From Olivibacter domesticus (lineage in GTDB: Bacteria > Bacteroidota > Bacteroidia > Sphingobacteriales > Sphingobacteriaceae): 64,000 nucleotides of DNA. The notes below the pieces were generated by a model. It saw only the letters and a list, made by a program, of their open reading frames with translations. It searched no databases and was not told where the DNA came from. Both the position numbers and the translations under genes were made by a program. The DNA lies in contig NZ_FOAF01000001.1 of the NCBI RefSeq assembly GCF_900109575.1, positions 186,001-250,000 of the forward strand. Reading direction: 5' to 3'. Positions within the stretch are counted from its first letter, which is position 1, and the number at the start of each line of letters is the position of its first letter. This document shows, piece by piece, positions 53,519 through 61,885 of this stretch.

Positions 53519-54903
53519 TTAAAGAGGTGAAGAAATGGGTCGACGTTGTTCTGCGCAATAACCTGGTGAAACAGTGCTAGGTAGTAATTGTATTTCGCTG
53601 TTACGTAGTCGGTTTCAGCTCGATAAAGCATGTTTTGCGCAACATTCAGCTCTACAATATCTGTTAGCCCGTTTTTATACAAAGAAAACTTCTGCCGATA
53701 GGCAGCATTAGCTGCTTTTACCTGTCGCGGTATTTCACCCAAACGCTCTTCGGAAGCACTTACTTCGGCCTTCGCCTGTAGAATGTTGGTTTGCATGTTC
53801 ACCTGTTCTTCGGCTAGCTTTTTGTTGGCACGCACTGTTTGCCTTTCGGTAAGGGCTAGATCGAGCCGCTGCCGGCGCCTGTCAAACAAATTGTAGCTGA
53901 TACCTAAGCCTACCAGGTAGTTGCTGCGCTGCATGCCGATACCTCGGTTAAGTGGAAGGAATTCATCGACACTGTTAACGCTGCTGGCACGTCCCCATAC
54001 AGCTGCCGACAGAAAAAGCTTTGGAAGATAACTTTTACGTACCAGCTCTTCTTTGAGCTTTTGATTGTCAACAATGGATCGATAGTAGCTAATGAGCGGA
54101 TGCTGATTTGTTTGCTGTAGCTTTGAAGGTAAGGTGGTGATTTGCTCGAACAGCACATGTTCGGCTGCGGTATCGGGAATAACCTGCTGTGCCTGGAGTC
54201 CACTCACTGCAGCGATCCTTATTTTAAGCTGGTTCTCTTGGTTCTTAAGATCAATTTGCTGTAGCCTGGCCCGTGAAAGCTCCGCTTCTGCCATACTGGT
54301 ATCAACACCGGCACGAATACCACTCTTGGCTAATGCTAAGATAGAACGATGTATTTCAATATTCCGTTCGATGTTTCGCTGTTGTATAACTGATAAGTCA
54401 TTTAGCTTCAGGAGTTGAAGGTAACTGTAAATGGTAAATGATTGCAAATCGAATTGCGCTTGGGTGAACTTGTTGGCTTCTACGGTTAAGTCCCCTTCCG
54501 CAAGGGCGCGTTGTGCCCGATAGGCACCAAAATTGGCGAATTCCCACTGAAAGGCAGCAATGCCCAAACTGGAGCTGACGGCGTGGTATTCGCTGTTTTC
54601 ACGTACACCGCGATTATTGGTGGGCACGATACCAAAGCCAAAATATGGGCCTGCAACGTTGTTGTTAGATCCTAGATCTGTTTGGTAAGATAAGTGGAGA
54701 TCTGGTGAGCGGTTATTCGCTGTTTTCTTTATCTGACTCTCCCGAATGGCTAAAGTTGCCGCATCTGTTTGTAAGGAGGGGGCATGTTGTTTCACGAGCT
54801 GCAATAGCTGGTGAAGTGTAATGGGGGCAGGCTTCTCCTGGCCATAGCAAAGCAGTATGCTACATAGCATGCTATAGCCAAGCAATGAAAAATGCTTGAG
54901 CAT
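53515..54903 (-). CDS. TolC-family outer membrane channel of the RND system
   Basis: A 462-residue protein with signal peptide (ending ILLCYGQ) and OEP repeats (SILALAKSGIRAGVDTSMAE; FSLYKNGLTDIVELNVAQNM). It is translated first of the three pump parts. Order channel, pump, adaptor is the usual one for CzcCBA-like systems turned around. Confidence 0.9.
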   Translation of the reverse strand: MLKHFSLLGYSMLCSILLCYGQEKPAPITLHQLLQLVKQHAPSLQTDAATLAIRESQIKKTANNRSPDLHLSYQTDLGSNNNVAGPYFGFGIVPTNNRGVRENSEYHAVSSSLGIAAFQWEFANFGAYRAQRALAEGDLTVEANKFTQAQFDLQSFTIYSYLQLLKLNDLSVIQQRNIERNIEIHRSILALAKSGIRAGVDTSMAEAELSRARLQQIDLKNQENQLKIRIAAVSGLQAQQVIPDTAAEHVLFEQITTLPSKLQQTNQHPLISYYRSIVDNQKLKEELVRKSYLPKLFLSAAVWGRASSVNSVDEFLPLNRGIGMQRSNYLVGLGISYNLFDRRRQRLDLALTERQTVRANKKLAEEQVNMQTNILQAKAEVSASEERLGEIPRQVKAANAAYRQKFSLYKNGLTDIVELNVAQNMLYRAETDYVTAKYNYYLALFHQVIAQNNVDPFLHLFN

Positions 54904-54996
54904 ATGTACGTTGTTTTAGTATGAATGAGAGATGTTAAGGTGATTGCCCTGACGGAGGCTTCACCTACTGAAAAAATAAAGTGGAATGGGGGCGCA

Positions 54997-55362
54997 TCAT
55001 AGCGCTAACTGCTCGAAAATGAGGTATTGTTTAGTGGGCCAAAACCGATAGATTGAACATTGCCGTAACTGAACTAGCCAGTTGGCTAGCTGGTCTGTAT
55101 AGCGTTTAAGGTATTGTAAAAGATAACCAAAGAGTAGGGGTAGTAAGCTAGTTTTTCCGCTTTGCATTGCAATATCATTCTCGCAAAGCATATCATCAAA
55201 ATACTCTTGCTTGCGCTTACTGAATGATTTTATAATAGTAATTAGCTCATTAGAAGATAGGGGTTGTGCTTTAGCATACAGATGAAAACCAACTATTGGC
55301 TTCACTGAAAATAATAATGCTATCGTTAGCAAAAGAAGTTTTGAAAAGATGTTCTTTGGCAT
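54997..55362 (-). CDS. Small exported protein at the head of the RND operon
   Basis: A 121-residue protein with a signal or anchor (LLLLTIALLFSVKPIVGFHL), a charged helix (SFSKRKQEYFDDMLCENDIA) and a hydrophobic C-terminal part (LLPLLFGYLLQYLKRY). Not recognised. It lies 93 bases upstream of the TolC gene, probably in the same transcript. Confidence 0.5.
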   Translation of the reverse strand: MPKNIFSKLLLLTIALLFSVKPIVGFHLYAKAQPLSSNELITIIKSFSKRKQEYFDDMLCENDIAMQSGKTSLLPLLFGYLLQYLKRYTDQLANWLVQLRQCSIYRFWPTKQYLIFEQLAL

Positions 55363-55393
55363 GTTGATCGGCGCTAATACTATTTGCTACGGC

Positions 55394-55401
55394 CAAAGAT
55401 A
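55394..55401 (-). promoter_or_regulatory. Candidate -7 box of the RND operon
   Basis: Minus-strand TATCTTTG, 31 bases before the start at 55362. The -33 box is not clear. Confidence 0.4.
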
Positions 55402-55450
55402 AGTATCCTGAAATAAATTGCGTAATATATTAGAAAAATATAATATCAAA

Positions 55451-55633
55451 TTTCCTATCGCATGGTGGGTGATGGATGACTGGCTAGGTAATTATGAGTA
55501 CCGTACGGAGCTGCGCTGGTGGGTATTTGCTTTGGTCGGGTTAGGCGCATCGATCATAGCACTTTTTACCGTGAGTTCACAGGCTATTAAAACTGCCCTT
55601 GTGAATCCGACAAAGAGTCTTCGAGAAGACTGA
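55451..55633 (+). pseudogene. Last part of an FtsX-type ABC permease
   Basis: FPIAWWVMDDWLGNYEYRTE, then LRWWVFALVGLGASIIALFT and ALVNPTKSLRED followed by TGA, the intact natural end of MacB-type permeases. It continues in frame the fragment that breaks off at 47957. Confidence 0.8.
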
Positions 55634-55726
55634 CCAACAGTAAAGTAGCCCCTTAAGGGTACGTAACTTTTGTTGGCAAATCCATGTTGGAGCAATTGGC
55701 TTACACCTGAGAGCCGATAACCAGGG

Positions 55727-56150
55727 TCAAGTGGATGTTCCTGATGCTCTTCTTTGGTACCAGTTCTCTAATTGGATTTCTTCCAATTTGTTGAAATGTT
55801 TAGTATTGTCAGTTACTAATATCAATCCATACTCAATTGCTGTTACACCAATAAGTAGGTCAAAATCATCGTGATGAGGTGTCCCTAATTTGCGAAGTCG
55901 AACTTTTTCTTTTGCATAACGATTGATAGCTCCGAATATTGGAACGATTGACAGCCCATTAATGAAGTCGTCAACTGCTTTATGTGATTTTTTTTGGATT
56001 GTTGCTATTTTCGGCACCATAACGTAGCTCGGCTACAGTTACTTCGGAGATGAAAAAATTGCTTCTGCCTTTTTCTCTAATAATTCGAGCTAAATCCAGT
56101 TTTCCACGTAAATAGAAAACGCATATACTCGTGTCTAACAGGTACTGCAT
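55727..56150 (-). pseudogene. PIN-domain (VapC-like) toxin, frameshifted
   Basis: From ATG 56150 the protein begins with the PIN start MQYLLDTSICVFYLRGK and EVTVAELRYGAEN. An eight-T run at 55988-55995 (A8 in the gene) shifts the frame to a stop; with seven A's the frame continues as KSHKAVDDFINGL to TPHHDDFDLLIGVTAIEYG and LVTDNTKHF, the remaining acidic PIN motifs. The ATG overlaps the antitoxin stop (TAATG). Confidence 0.8.
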
Positions 56151-56389
56151 TAGAAACTAATGTCTTTTTTGCGAAATTTCCTTGCTGATCTGATTTCGTC
56201 GACTAAAGTCTCCGCCTCTTCACTAGCAGAAAATGCACCAAACGATTTGTAAAAAGCCGTTTCTTTTGTGTCTTTGTTTTTTCTTATTGATTTAGTAAGG
56301 CTTTCTATCAGCTCCAACTTAGTAACAGCATCTAAACCATCAAACAGATTGGAATAACTCTTTACGATATGCTTGGAAACAGTGGACAT
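56150..56389 (-). CDS. Antitoxin of the VapBC-like pair
   Basis: A 79-residue protein, helical (LFDGLDAVTKLELIESLTKS), with a charged C-terminus (DEIRSARKFRKKDISF) that would wrap the toxin. Its stop overlaps the start of the frameshifted PIN gene. It is intact. A -7 box (TATCTTTG, minus strand, 56410-56417) lies 20 bases upstream. Confidence 0.75.
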   Translation of the reverse strand: MSTVSKHIVKSYSNLFDGLDAVTKLELIESLTKSIRKNKDTKETAFYKSFGAFSASEEAETLVDEIRSARKFRKKDISF

Positions 56390-56409
56390 ATATACTTTTT
56401 TAACTAAAT

Positions 56410-56417
56410 CAAAGATA
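56410..56417 (-). promoter_or_regulatory. Candidate -7 box of the antitoxin gene
   Basis: Minus-strand TATCTTTG, with TTCG 19 bases upstream (56437-56440) as a degenerate -33 box. Confidence 0.45.
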
Positions 56418-56539
56418 ATGAAAAGTATTCATTACACGAAATGCTGGTAAATAAGACCAAAACAAAAGCGTTAAAGTAATTTTTGACACGAAGGTTTTTT
56501 CCATCCCTATTTTGATAGCTATGTTGGGCTTCCAAAAAC

Positions 56540-56908
56540 CTAAACTTTTTCCTGTCTCATACCCTTAAGAATACGGGCCCTATGTTGGATGCCCCATTCG
56601 GCAATGACTTGCGTTAATTGCTTTAATGACTCTCCGTACTCCGTAATCTCGTAGGCTACGGAAACAGGCGACGTGGCTAAAACATTTCGTTTGATCAATC
56701 CGTTAACTTCGAGCTCTTTTAACTCGCGGCTCAACATTTTGCCGGAGATGCCTCGAACCTTTTTCAATAGCTCGGAATAGCGCATGGGGTGGTAGCACAG
56801 GCAGGCGATAATAAGCACCTTCCACTTGCCGCCTAAGATTTCCATAGTATCATAGATGGCCAATACGGTCTGGCTACATTCTTCTATTAGTTGATCTTCT
56901 GATTTCAT
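56540..56908 (-). CDS. HxlR-family winged-helix regulator
   Basis: About 122 residues from ATG 56908 (or 129 from 56929). Family motif IYDTMEILGGKWKVLIIACL, then MRYSELLKKVRGISGKMLSR and EITEYGESLKQL. Cys18 near the start could sense redox or reactive compounds, as in some HxlR/YodB regulators. It is divergent from the nitroreductase gene, its likely target. Confidence 0.88.
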   Translation of the reverse strand: MKSEDQLIEECSQTVLAIYDTMEILGGKWKVLIIACLCYHPMRYSELLKKVRGISGKMLSRELKELEVNGLIKRNVLATSPVSVAYEITEYGESLKQLTQVIAEWGIQHRARILKGMRQEKV

Positions 56909-56930
56909 TGTCGTCCCTTGGTTACCCAAA

Positions 56931-56988
56931 TGTCACTGTTACTTTTTGTCACTTGGTGTCAAATTTAAATATTTCTCCTATACCTTTG
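56931..56988 (+). promoter_or_regulatory. HxlR operators and nitroreductase promoter
   Basis: Two imperfect inverted repeats built from GTCAC lie at 56931-56941 (GTCAC-T-GTTAC) and 56949-56961 (GTCAC-TTG-GTGTC). TACCTTTG at 56981-56988 is an exact -7 match, 26 bases before ATG 57015. Operators upstream of the -7 box fit repression. Confidence 0.5.
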
Positions 56989-57014
56989 CATCACAAAACA
57001 TAAAAAATTATACA

Positions 57015-57644
57015 ATGGAACTGATTAATCATTTAAAATGGCGTTACGCCACCAAAAAATATAATACAGAAAAAGTTAGCGAAGAGAAAGTTAATCAAAT
57101 TTTAGAAGCCATCAACCTAACCGCTTCATCATGCGGAATACAGCCCTATCGGGTTTTGGTGATTTCCAACCCGGAGATAAGGGCTCAATTGGGTGCAGGT
57201 TCTTTTAACGGGCAGATTGTAAATTCTTCTCATTTATTGGTGTTTGCAGCTTTCAATGAGATCTCTATAACATATATTGAAGAATATATAAAAATGGCTG
57301 AAAAACAACGGAATTTACCCGAAGGTGGAATGGATGAATTCAGCAAAAAACTGACTGGCTATTTCAGTGCGAATACACAGGAAGCAAATGCGATTTGGGC
57401 TAATAAACAGGCTTATATCGGATTGGGTACGGCTTTGGCTGCGGCTGCGGAGTTGAAAATAGATACTACACCAATGGAGGGCTTTGATGCACAGCAATTT
57501 GATGAGATTTTAGGGTTAAAGGCGAAGGGATTGCATGCAGTAGTGCTGCTCTCCTTGGGCTATCGTGATACCGAAAATGACTACTTTGCCAATCTGGCAA
57601 AAGTAAGGTTACCAATCGAAGAATTCTCAGCTTTTGTGGGATAA
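57015..57644 (+). CDS. Nitroreductase-family flavoprotein (NfsB-like)
   Basis: A 209-residue protein from ATG 57015; the longer frame from 56946 covers the promoter. Motifs: LKWRYATKKYN at the start (FMN phosphate), SCGIQPYRVLVISN, KQAYIGLGTALAAAAELKID and VVLLSLGYRD. It reduces nitro groups and quinones with NAD(P)H. Its partner is the divergent HxlR regulator. Confidence 0.9.
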   Translation: MELINHLKWRYATKKYNTEKVSEEKVNQILEAINLTASSCGIQPYRVLVISNPEIRAQLGAGSFNGQIVNSSHLLVFAAFNEISITYIEEYIKMAEKQRNLPEGGMDEFSKKLTGYFSANTQEANAIWANKQAYIGLGTALAAAAELKIDTTPMEGFDAQQFDEILGLKAKGLHAVVLLSLGYRDTENDYFANLAKVRLPIEEFSAFVG

Positions 57645-57670
57645 AAAAATCAATGTGATGTTTTGAGTTT

Positions 57671-57697
57671 GTATTGAAGAGGGGATTGCCTCAATAC
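57671..57697 (+). terminator. Bulged hairpin after the nitroreductase gene
   Basis: GTATT pairs with AATAC and GAGG with CCTC across a GGATTG loop. Moderate stem without a strong T-run. Confidence 0.4.
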
Positions 57698-57730
57698 GCT
57701 ATAGCTATAGTATCCTAATAAAAAAACTTT

Positions 57731-57744
57731 TTACCATATGGTAA
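57731..57744 (+). promoter_or_regulatory. Palindromic operator TTACCATATGGTAA before the Crp-like gene
   Basis: A perfect 14-bp palindrome in the context CTTTTTACC. A copy with one change stands before the next gene (58372-58385). Confidence 0.65.
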
Positions 57745-57778
57745 GCGGATTCCCCGTAATAAGTTCGAAATTTAACAT

Positions 57779-58348
57779 ATGAAAGAGTTTATCAATTACG
57801 TATTGCAGTTTGGGAATTTGAACAAGCAGCAAACTGATTTCATTCTGAGCAAAGCAAAAACACTGGAGCTTCATAAGGACGACTATTTTTCTGAAGCCGG
57901 AAAGATCCCCAAGCACGTCGGATTTCTTCTTGAAGGTGTTATTCGTTTCTGCTACTACAACAACAAAGGCGAAGAGATCACGCATTCATTCATTGACGAG
58001 AACAATTTTGTTTCGGATCAACAAAAGTTTGAGGCACAAATGGTAGCTTCCGACTATGTACAAGCAGTTACCCATTGTAAATTGCTTGTCTTTTCAAAGA
58101 AAGATTGGGACGAGATCGGAAATACAATTGTTGGCTGGGACGCTATTATAGGTCTGATCACAAAAAATTGTTTGTTAAAAGCAATTGAAAGAAGGAGCCC
58201 GCTGGTTTCAGAAGATGCTACCACACGTTATTTATCGTTCATTGAACAGTTTCCCGGCCTTGTTAATCGTGTGCCGCTTTCTCATGTAGCTTCTTATCTG
58301 GGAATCACCCAACAATCATTAAGCAGAATAAGAAGAAATATCCGTTGA
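57779..58348 (+). CDS. Crp/Fnr-family regulator
   Basis: A 189-residue protein: cNMP-fold barrel (about 25-125, with FLLEGVIRFCYYNNKGEEIT), then the C-terminal helix-turn-helix RVPLSHVASYLGITQQSLSR. It lacks the full arginine-phosphate cassette, like most Bacteroidota members, so the ligand is unclear. Copies of TTACCnnATGGTAA before itself and before the next SDR suggest autoregulation and control of that gene. Confidence 0.85.
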   Translation: MKEFINYVLQFGNLNKQQTDFILSKAKTLELHKDDYFSEAGKIPKHVGFLLEGVIRFCYYNNKGEEITHSFIDENNFVSDQQKFEAQMVASDYVQAVTHCKLLVFSKKDWDEIGNTIVGWDAIIGLITKNCLLKAIERRSPLVSEDATTRYLSFIEQFPGLVNRVPLSHVASYLGITQQSLSRIRRNIR

Positions 58349-58371
58349 GATTACGAGTTTGTTTAAACTTT

Positions 58372-58385
58372 TTACCAAATGGTAA
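58372..58385 (+). promoter_or_regulatory. Operator TTACCAAATGGTAA before the SDR gene
   Basis: Same sequence as 57731-57744 with one central change, and the same CTTTTTACC context. Its centre lies 29.5 bp upstream of the -7-like GACCTTTG (58408-58415), which fits class II activation by a Crp-type protein. Confidence 0.65.
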
Positions 58386-58440
58386 ATGCATCCCATTTCT
58401 GGATACCGACCTTTGTATCATTAATTAAATAGATAAAAAA

Positions 58441-59313
58441 ATGAGCAAAAAAGTCGTATTAATTACGGGAACAAATAGTGGATTTGGATGGCTTACAGCT
58501 AATAGCTTAGCTGCTTCGGGGCATAAAGTGTATGCTACCATGAGAGACATTAATGGAAAGAATGCTGATAGGGCAAAAGCCCTATCACAGGTAGCAAATG
58601 TAACCGTTTTAGATGTCACATTAACAGATGAAACAAGTGTTAAGAACGCTTTTGACACGGTTATAACGAAGGAAGGGACCATCGATGTGTTGGTAAACAA
58701 TGCAGGTGTTGCAATGTTCGGTGTGGCTGAAACTGCTACCCCGACCGATGTGCAATGGATGTTTGATGTCAATGTGATCGCCCCTTGGAGATTGATGAAA
58801 TTGGCTCTACCTTTTATGCGTAAACAATCGGAAGGGTTGATCATCAATGTTTCGAGCGGGTGGGGTAGATTCTCTCCTCCTTTTTCTGCAGTATATGGTG
58901 CTTCAAAATTCGCGTTGGAAGGTTTAAGCGAAGGTTTGCATTATGAAGTAAAACCCTTAGGCATCGATGTAGCCATTATTCAACCCGGCGCTTTTCCTAC
59001 TGAGATGTCCCAAAAGATTCAATCTGGTTCTGACGCATCAGTTATTGATGATTATAAAGTGATTGCTGATATTCCCAATAAAATGTTTACCGCCATTGGT
59101 CAAATGTTTGAAACTGCAAATCCAAATCCACAAGAGATTGCAGACGCAGTAGTAAAACTGATCAATTTGCCTAAAGGACAGCGGCCATTAAGAACAGTGG
59201 TTGACCCAAGTACAGGGGAAATTATCAAAGCGGCTAACGATGCTGTAAGAGTTGAATATACAAAGGTTTTAGCAGCATTTGGAATGAAAGAGCTGTTGGG
59301 TTCGCAAGTATAA
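58441..59313 (+). CDS. Short-chain dehydrogenase/reductase (SDR)
   Basis: A 290-residue SDR with TGTNSGFG cofactor loop, NNAG, and YGASK (Tyr152, Lys156). The long C-terminal part (AIIQPGAFPTEMS; PLRTVVDPSTGEIIK) is typical of the larger SDRs acting on bulky ketones. Probably controlled by the Crp-like protein encoded upstream. Confidence 0.9.
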   Translation: MSKKVVLITGTNSGFGWLTANSLAASGHKVYATMRDINGKNADRAKALSQVANVTVLDVTLTDETSVKNAFDTVITKEGTIDVLVNNAGVAMFGVAETATPTDVQWMFDVNVIAPWRLMKLALPFMRKQSEGLIINVSSGWGRFSPPFSAVYGASKFALEGLSEGLHYEVKPLGIDVAIIQPGAFPTEMSQKIQSGSDASVIDDYKVIADIPNKMFTAIGQMFETANPNPQEIADAVVKLINLPKGQRPLRTVVDPSTGEIIKAANDAVRVEYTKVLAAFGMKELLGSQV

Positions 59314-59444
59314 AAGCTTGATGTTTGCAGCGGAAGCTTTTATGGACCTCACCGATCGCGAGTAGGCAAACAGTGCGCAACGTAAAGTCTAATTCTGTGA
59401 ATAGTATACGGAATGAGTGATAGCGAATTCCTATCTTAGCACAT

Positions 59445-60029
59445 ATGGAAGAAATGCTTCGGCGACATATAGAGCAGGTAGTACGCCTGAGCGATGAGGA
59501 ATATGCCTTTGTGCGGCAGCACTTCAGCATAAAATATGGTAAGAAAGGTGGATTGCTGATTGACAAGAGCGAACCGGTGCGCTATGTATACTTGGTCATA
59601 TCCGGTTTGCTTAAGCTGGTCTATCATGACAAAACGGGCCGCGAACATATCATTTCTTTCGCAATGGAAGACTGGTGGGAGACCGATTATCCGGCTTGGT
59701 TTTCCCGGCAGCCAGCGTCACTGAGCTTACAGTGTATTGAAGATACACAGGTATACTGCCTTTCATTGGACAGCTACCAAACCATTTGTGCCAAGTTACA
59801 AAAAATGGAGCATTTTTTCCTGCAGAAAGCGAACAGGGGGCACATGGCTTCTCAGGAGCGCATCCTTTCATTCCTCACGGCTACCCCACGTGAAAGGTAT
59901 GAGCAGGTGTTGCGCAAACAGCCTACATTGCTACAACGCGTGCCTAAGGTGCTACTGGCTGCTTATCTAGGTGTATCTCGTGAAACCCTTAGCAGGCTAT
60001 GGCGTAATAATAATAGAACGGCTGGCTAA
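59445..60029 (+). CDS. Crp/Fnr-family regulator
   Basis: A 194-residue protein: cNMP-fold (about 30-130, VRYVYLVISGLLKLVYHDKT) and recognition helix region RVPKVLLAAYLGVSRETLSR. A TATCTTAG element five bases before ATG is a weak -7 match. The downstream gene (RidA family) is preceded by a consensus CRP site, so it is its probable target. Confidence 0.85.
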   Translation: MEEMLRRHIEQVVRLSDEEYAFVRQHFSIKYGKKGGLLIDKSEPVRYVYLVISGLLKLVYHDKTGREHIISFAMEDWWETDYPAWFSRQPASLSLQCIEDTQVYCLSLDSYQTICAKLQKMEHFFLQKANRGHMASQERILSFLTATPRERYEQVLRKQPTLLQRVPKVLLAAYLGVSRETLSRLWRNNNRTAG

Positions 60030-60038
60030 TCTGTCAAA

Positions 60039-60054
60039 TGTGATCCAAGTCACA
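60039..60054 (+). promoter_or_regulatory. Consensus CRP-type site TGTGATCCAAGTCACA
   Basis: TGTGA-N6-TCACA exactly. Its centre lies 29.5 bp upstream of the -7-like CATTTTTG (60076-60083), the same geometry as at 58372-58415. Confidence 0.7.
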
Positions 60055-60106
60055 CCTCATCGCATACAATTTTCTCATTTTTGTCAGGACAGAAAACAAA
60101 AAAATC

Positions 60107-60499
60107 ATGGAAAAAAGAGTGATCAATCCCTGGACTTGGCAGGACGAACTTAGCTACGTACAGGCCGTAGAAGTGAAAAAGACAGAAGGAACATTGTACG
60201 TTGCCGGGCAGGCAGCGGTACATGCCGATGGCACATCCAGCAATGCGGATATGCGTACTCAGCTTGGGTTGGCGATACAGAACCTTGAAACCGTAATCAG
60301 TGAAGCAGGTTATGAGTGCCGTAATATCGTTAGGCTGACGGTTTACACAACTTCCTCTGAAGAGTTTATCAAAAATTGTTTTGACATATTCAAAGATTTC
60401 GTAGCAAGACACGGAATGAAACAGGCGGTTACGTTGCTGCAAGTGGTTGCGCTGAACGAGACGTTGAATGTAGAGCTGGAAGCCACCGTGGTAAAATAG
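60107..60499 (+). CDS. RidA-family (YjgF/YER057c) protein
   Basis: A 130-residue protein with the trimer fold: LYVAGQAAVHADGTSS, MRTQLGLAIQNLETVISEAG, IVRLTVYTTS and LQVVALNETLNVELEATVVK. RidA proteins hydrolyse reactive enamines and imines. The usual Arg of RidA proper (in the CRA or SRV motif) is not seen near the end (where NVELEATVV stands), so it may belong to another branch. It is preceded by a consensus CRP site. Confidence 0.88.
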   Translation: MEKRVINPWTWQDELSYVQAVEVKKTEGTLYVAGQAAVHADGTSSNADMRTQLGLAIQNLETVISEAGYECRNIVRLTVYTTSSEEFIKNCFDIFKDFVARHGMKQAVTLLQVVALNETLNVELEATVVK

Positions 60500-60590
60500 G
60501 AGTGATCGCTCCTTTTTTGAAGACATCATCGAAACCGCCTTGTATGTGTTAGACTGACCGAGGAATGATCTCCGTTTTGGCTTCAAAGAA

Positions 60591-60621
60591 ACAAGGGATA
60601 AAATCAACGTTTATCCCTTGT
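60591..60621 (+). terminator. Terminator after the RidA-family gene
   Basis: ACAAGGGATAAA (60591-60602) pairs perfectly with TTTATCCCTTGT (60610-60621), then TTGTTATG. Confidence 0.75.
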
Positions 60622-60630
60622 TTGTTATGT

Positions 60631-60735
60631 CTACAAATTGACACCCTGCATGCCGGTTGCGTCATACCGCGCGCCTGTTTCGACTCCTAATGGTATGATG
60701 GTTTCCAGTCTGGCAAGGCCTTCTGCTGTAAGTAC
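60631..60735 (-). pseudogene. C-terminal remnant of an aldo/keto reductase
   Basis: A 34-codon frame, VLTAEGLARLETIIPLGVE then TGARYDATGM, ends in TAG at 60631-60633 and opens directly after a stop. It looks like the C-terminal helix and loop of an aldo/keto reductase. The rest of the gene is gone. It lies in the gap before an intact AKR gene. Confidence 0.5.
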
Positions 60736-60805
60736 TACTTAGGTAGCGGCACCGGTACCGAATTATTAGCTGCGTTAAGTAAATCCCTATCATATATCCC
60801 ATGTT

Positions 60806-61771
60806 TTAGTATTTTTTCTGAACCGTCTGAAGTAATTCATGCGGATATTCCAGCGCTATCTTGCTAGCATCGTCCAGCTCGCTGAGGTGGTTTTGCAACA
60901 GCTTCAAATGGATAGATGCTAACGATGGAAGGAGTTGTTCGGTGGTTCTGGCTCCCAGAATAGGAAATACATTTTTGCTCAATACCCAGGCAAGTGCCAC
61001 CTGAGATAGGCTCGAGTCGGTTTCCACTGCGATTGTTTCGAGTATATCAATGGTCACATTTGTCCGATCATCGTCGTCGCTTTCGCCAATAGATGCACTT
61101 AAACGGCCGGGCGAACCCTTACGATATTTACCTGTTAATAATCCTCCGGCCAGTGGAGAATAAGCCATGACTCCCAAACCGAAATGTTTAGCCATTGGAG
61201 CAAGCTCTCGTTCTGAGGCCCTTTGTGTGAGGTTATATTCGTACTGGAGCGCTGTTAATCGAATCTCTTTGGCGATGATGGCAACTTTCCAAGCAGGGAA
61301 ATTAGCCAATCCGGCATAGAGAATTTTACCCGATTTGACTAGGTCTTCCAAACCGCGGGCAATTTCCTCAAGCGGTGTAATGCCATCATCATAGTGCGGC
61401 ATGTAAATATCAATGAAATCGGTTCCAAGACGCTTAAGACTGCCTTCTATAGCTTGATGCATAGATTTACGGTGATTTCCGAAGTTGGCCACCGCGGGCT
61501 CTTTCAGTGCAGATCTGGTGTATTTCGTGCATAAGATAAAGTCGTGCCGCTTTTTGCTAACGAATTTTCCTACAATCTCTTCGGCTTCGCCCTGCTGATA
61601 CAAATCTGCTATATCGATAAAGTTACCACCGGCATTGACATAGGTGGAAAGCATTGCGATCGCATCTGTATATGTTGATCCATAGCCTGAGCGGTTTCCG
61701 AGCATTGCTCCACCCATAATCAATTGACTCACGGGTAATCCACTTTGTGTTCCAAATAATTGATATTTCAT
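60806..61771 (-). CDS. Aldo/keto reductase
   Basis: A 321-residue TIM-barrel protein from ATG 61771. Visible: IDIADLYQQGEAEEIVGKFV (Asp, Tyr), LCTKYTRSA (Lys), DIYMPHYDDGITPLEEIARG (His) and NVFPILGARTTEQL at the NADPH site. It is divergent from an HxlR gene, so that protein is the likely regulator. Confidence 0.9.
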   Translation of the reverse strand: MKYQLFGTQSGLPVSQLIMGGAMLGNRSGYGSTYTDAIAMLSTYVNAGGNFIDIADLYQQGEAEEIVGKFVSKKRHDFILCTKYTRSALKEPAVANFGNHRKSMHQAIEGSLKRLGTDFIDIYMPHYDDGITPLEEIARGLEDLVKSGKILYAGLANFPAWKVAIIAKEIRLTALQYEYNLTQRASERELAPMAKHFGLGVMAYSPLAGGLLTGKYRKGSPGRLSASIGESDDDDRTNVTIDILETIAVETDSSLSQVALAWVLSKNVFPILGARTTEQLLPSLASIHLKLLQNHLSELDDASKIALEYPHELLQTVQKKY

Positions 61772-61833
61772 CTGTTTGCTTTTTTGCTTGTTATCCGCCA
61801 AAGTAAACTACAGACAAAATTTAAATCAAGTAG

Positions 61834-61881
61834 GGCTAAATTTAGCCGTATTGGCTTTGACATGGAGATGACTTATATTTG
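61834..61881 (+). promoter_or_regulatory. Palindrome and promoter between the AKR and HxlR genes
   Basis: GGCTAAATTTAGCC is a perfect 14-bp palindrome at 61834-61847. TTG at 61851-61853, 20 bases, and TATATTTG at 61874-61881 form a good promoter for the HxlR gene. The palindrome lies between this promoter and the divergent AKR start. Confidence 0.55.
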
Positions 61882-61885
61882 TCAA

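Noticed and set aside
53061-53558. 165-codon minus-strand frame overlapping the 5' end of the RND pump gene
   Set aside because: Shadow of the pump gene in another frame; no signal, no family.
60050-60607. 185-codon minus-strand frame opposite the RidA-family gene
   Set aside because: Antisense of a well-supported gene and its terminator.
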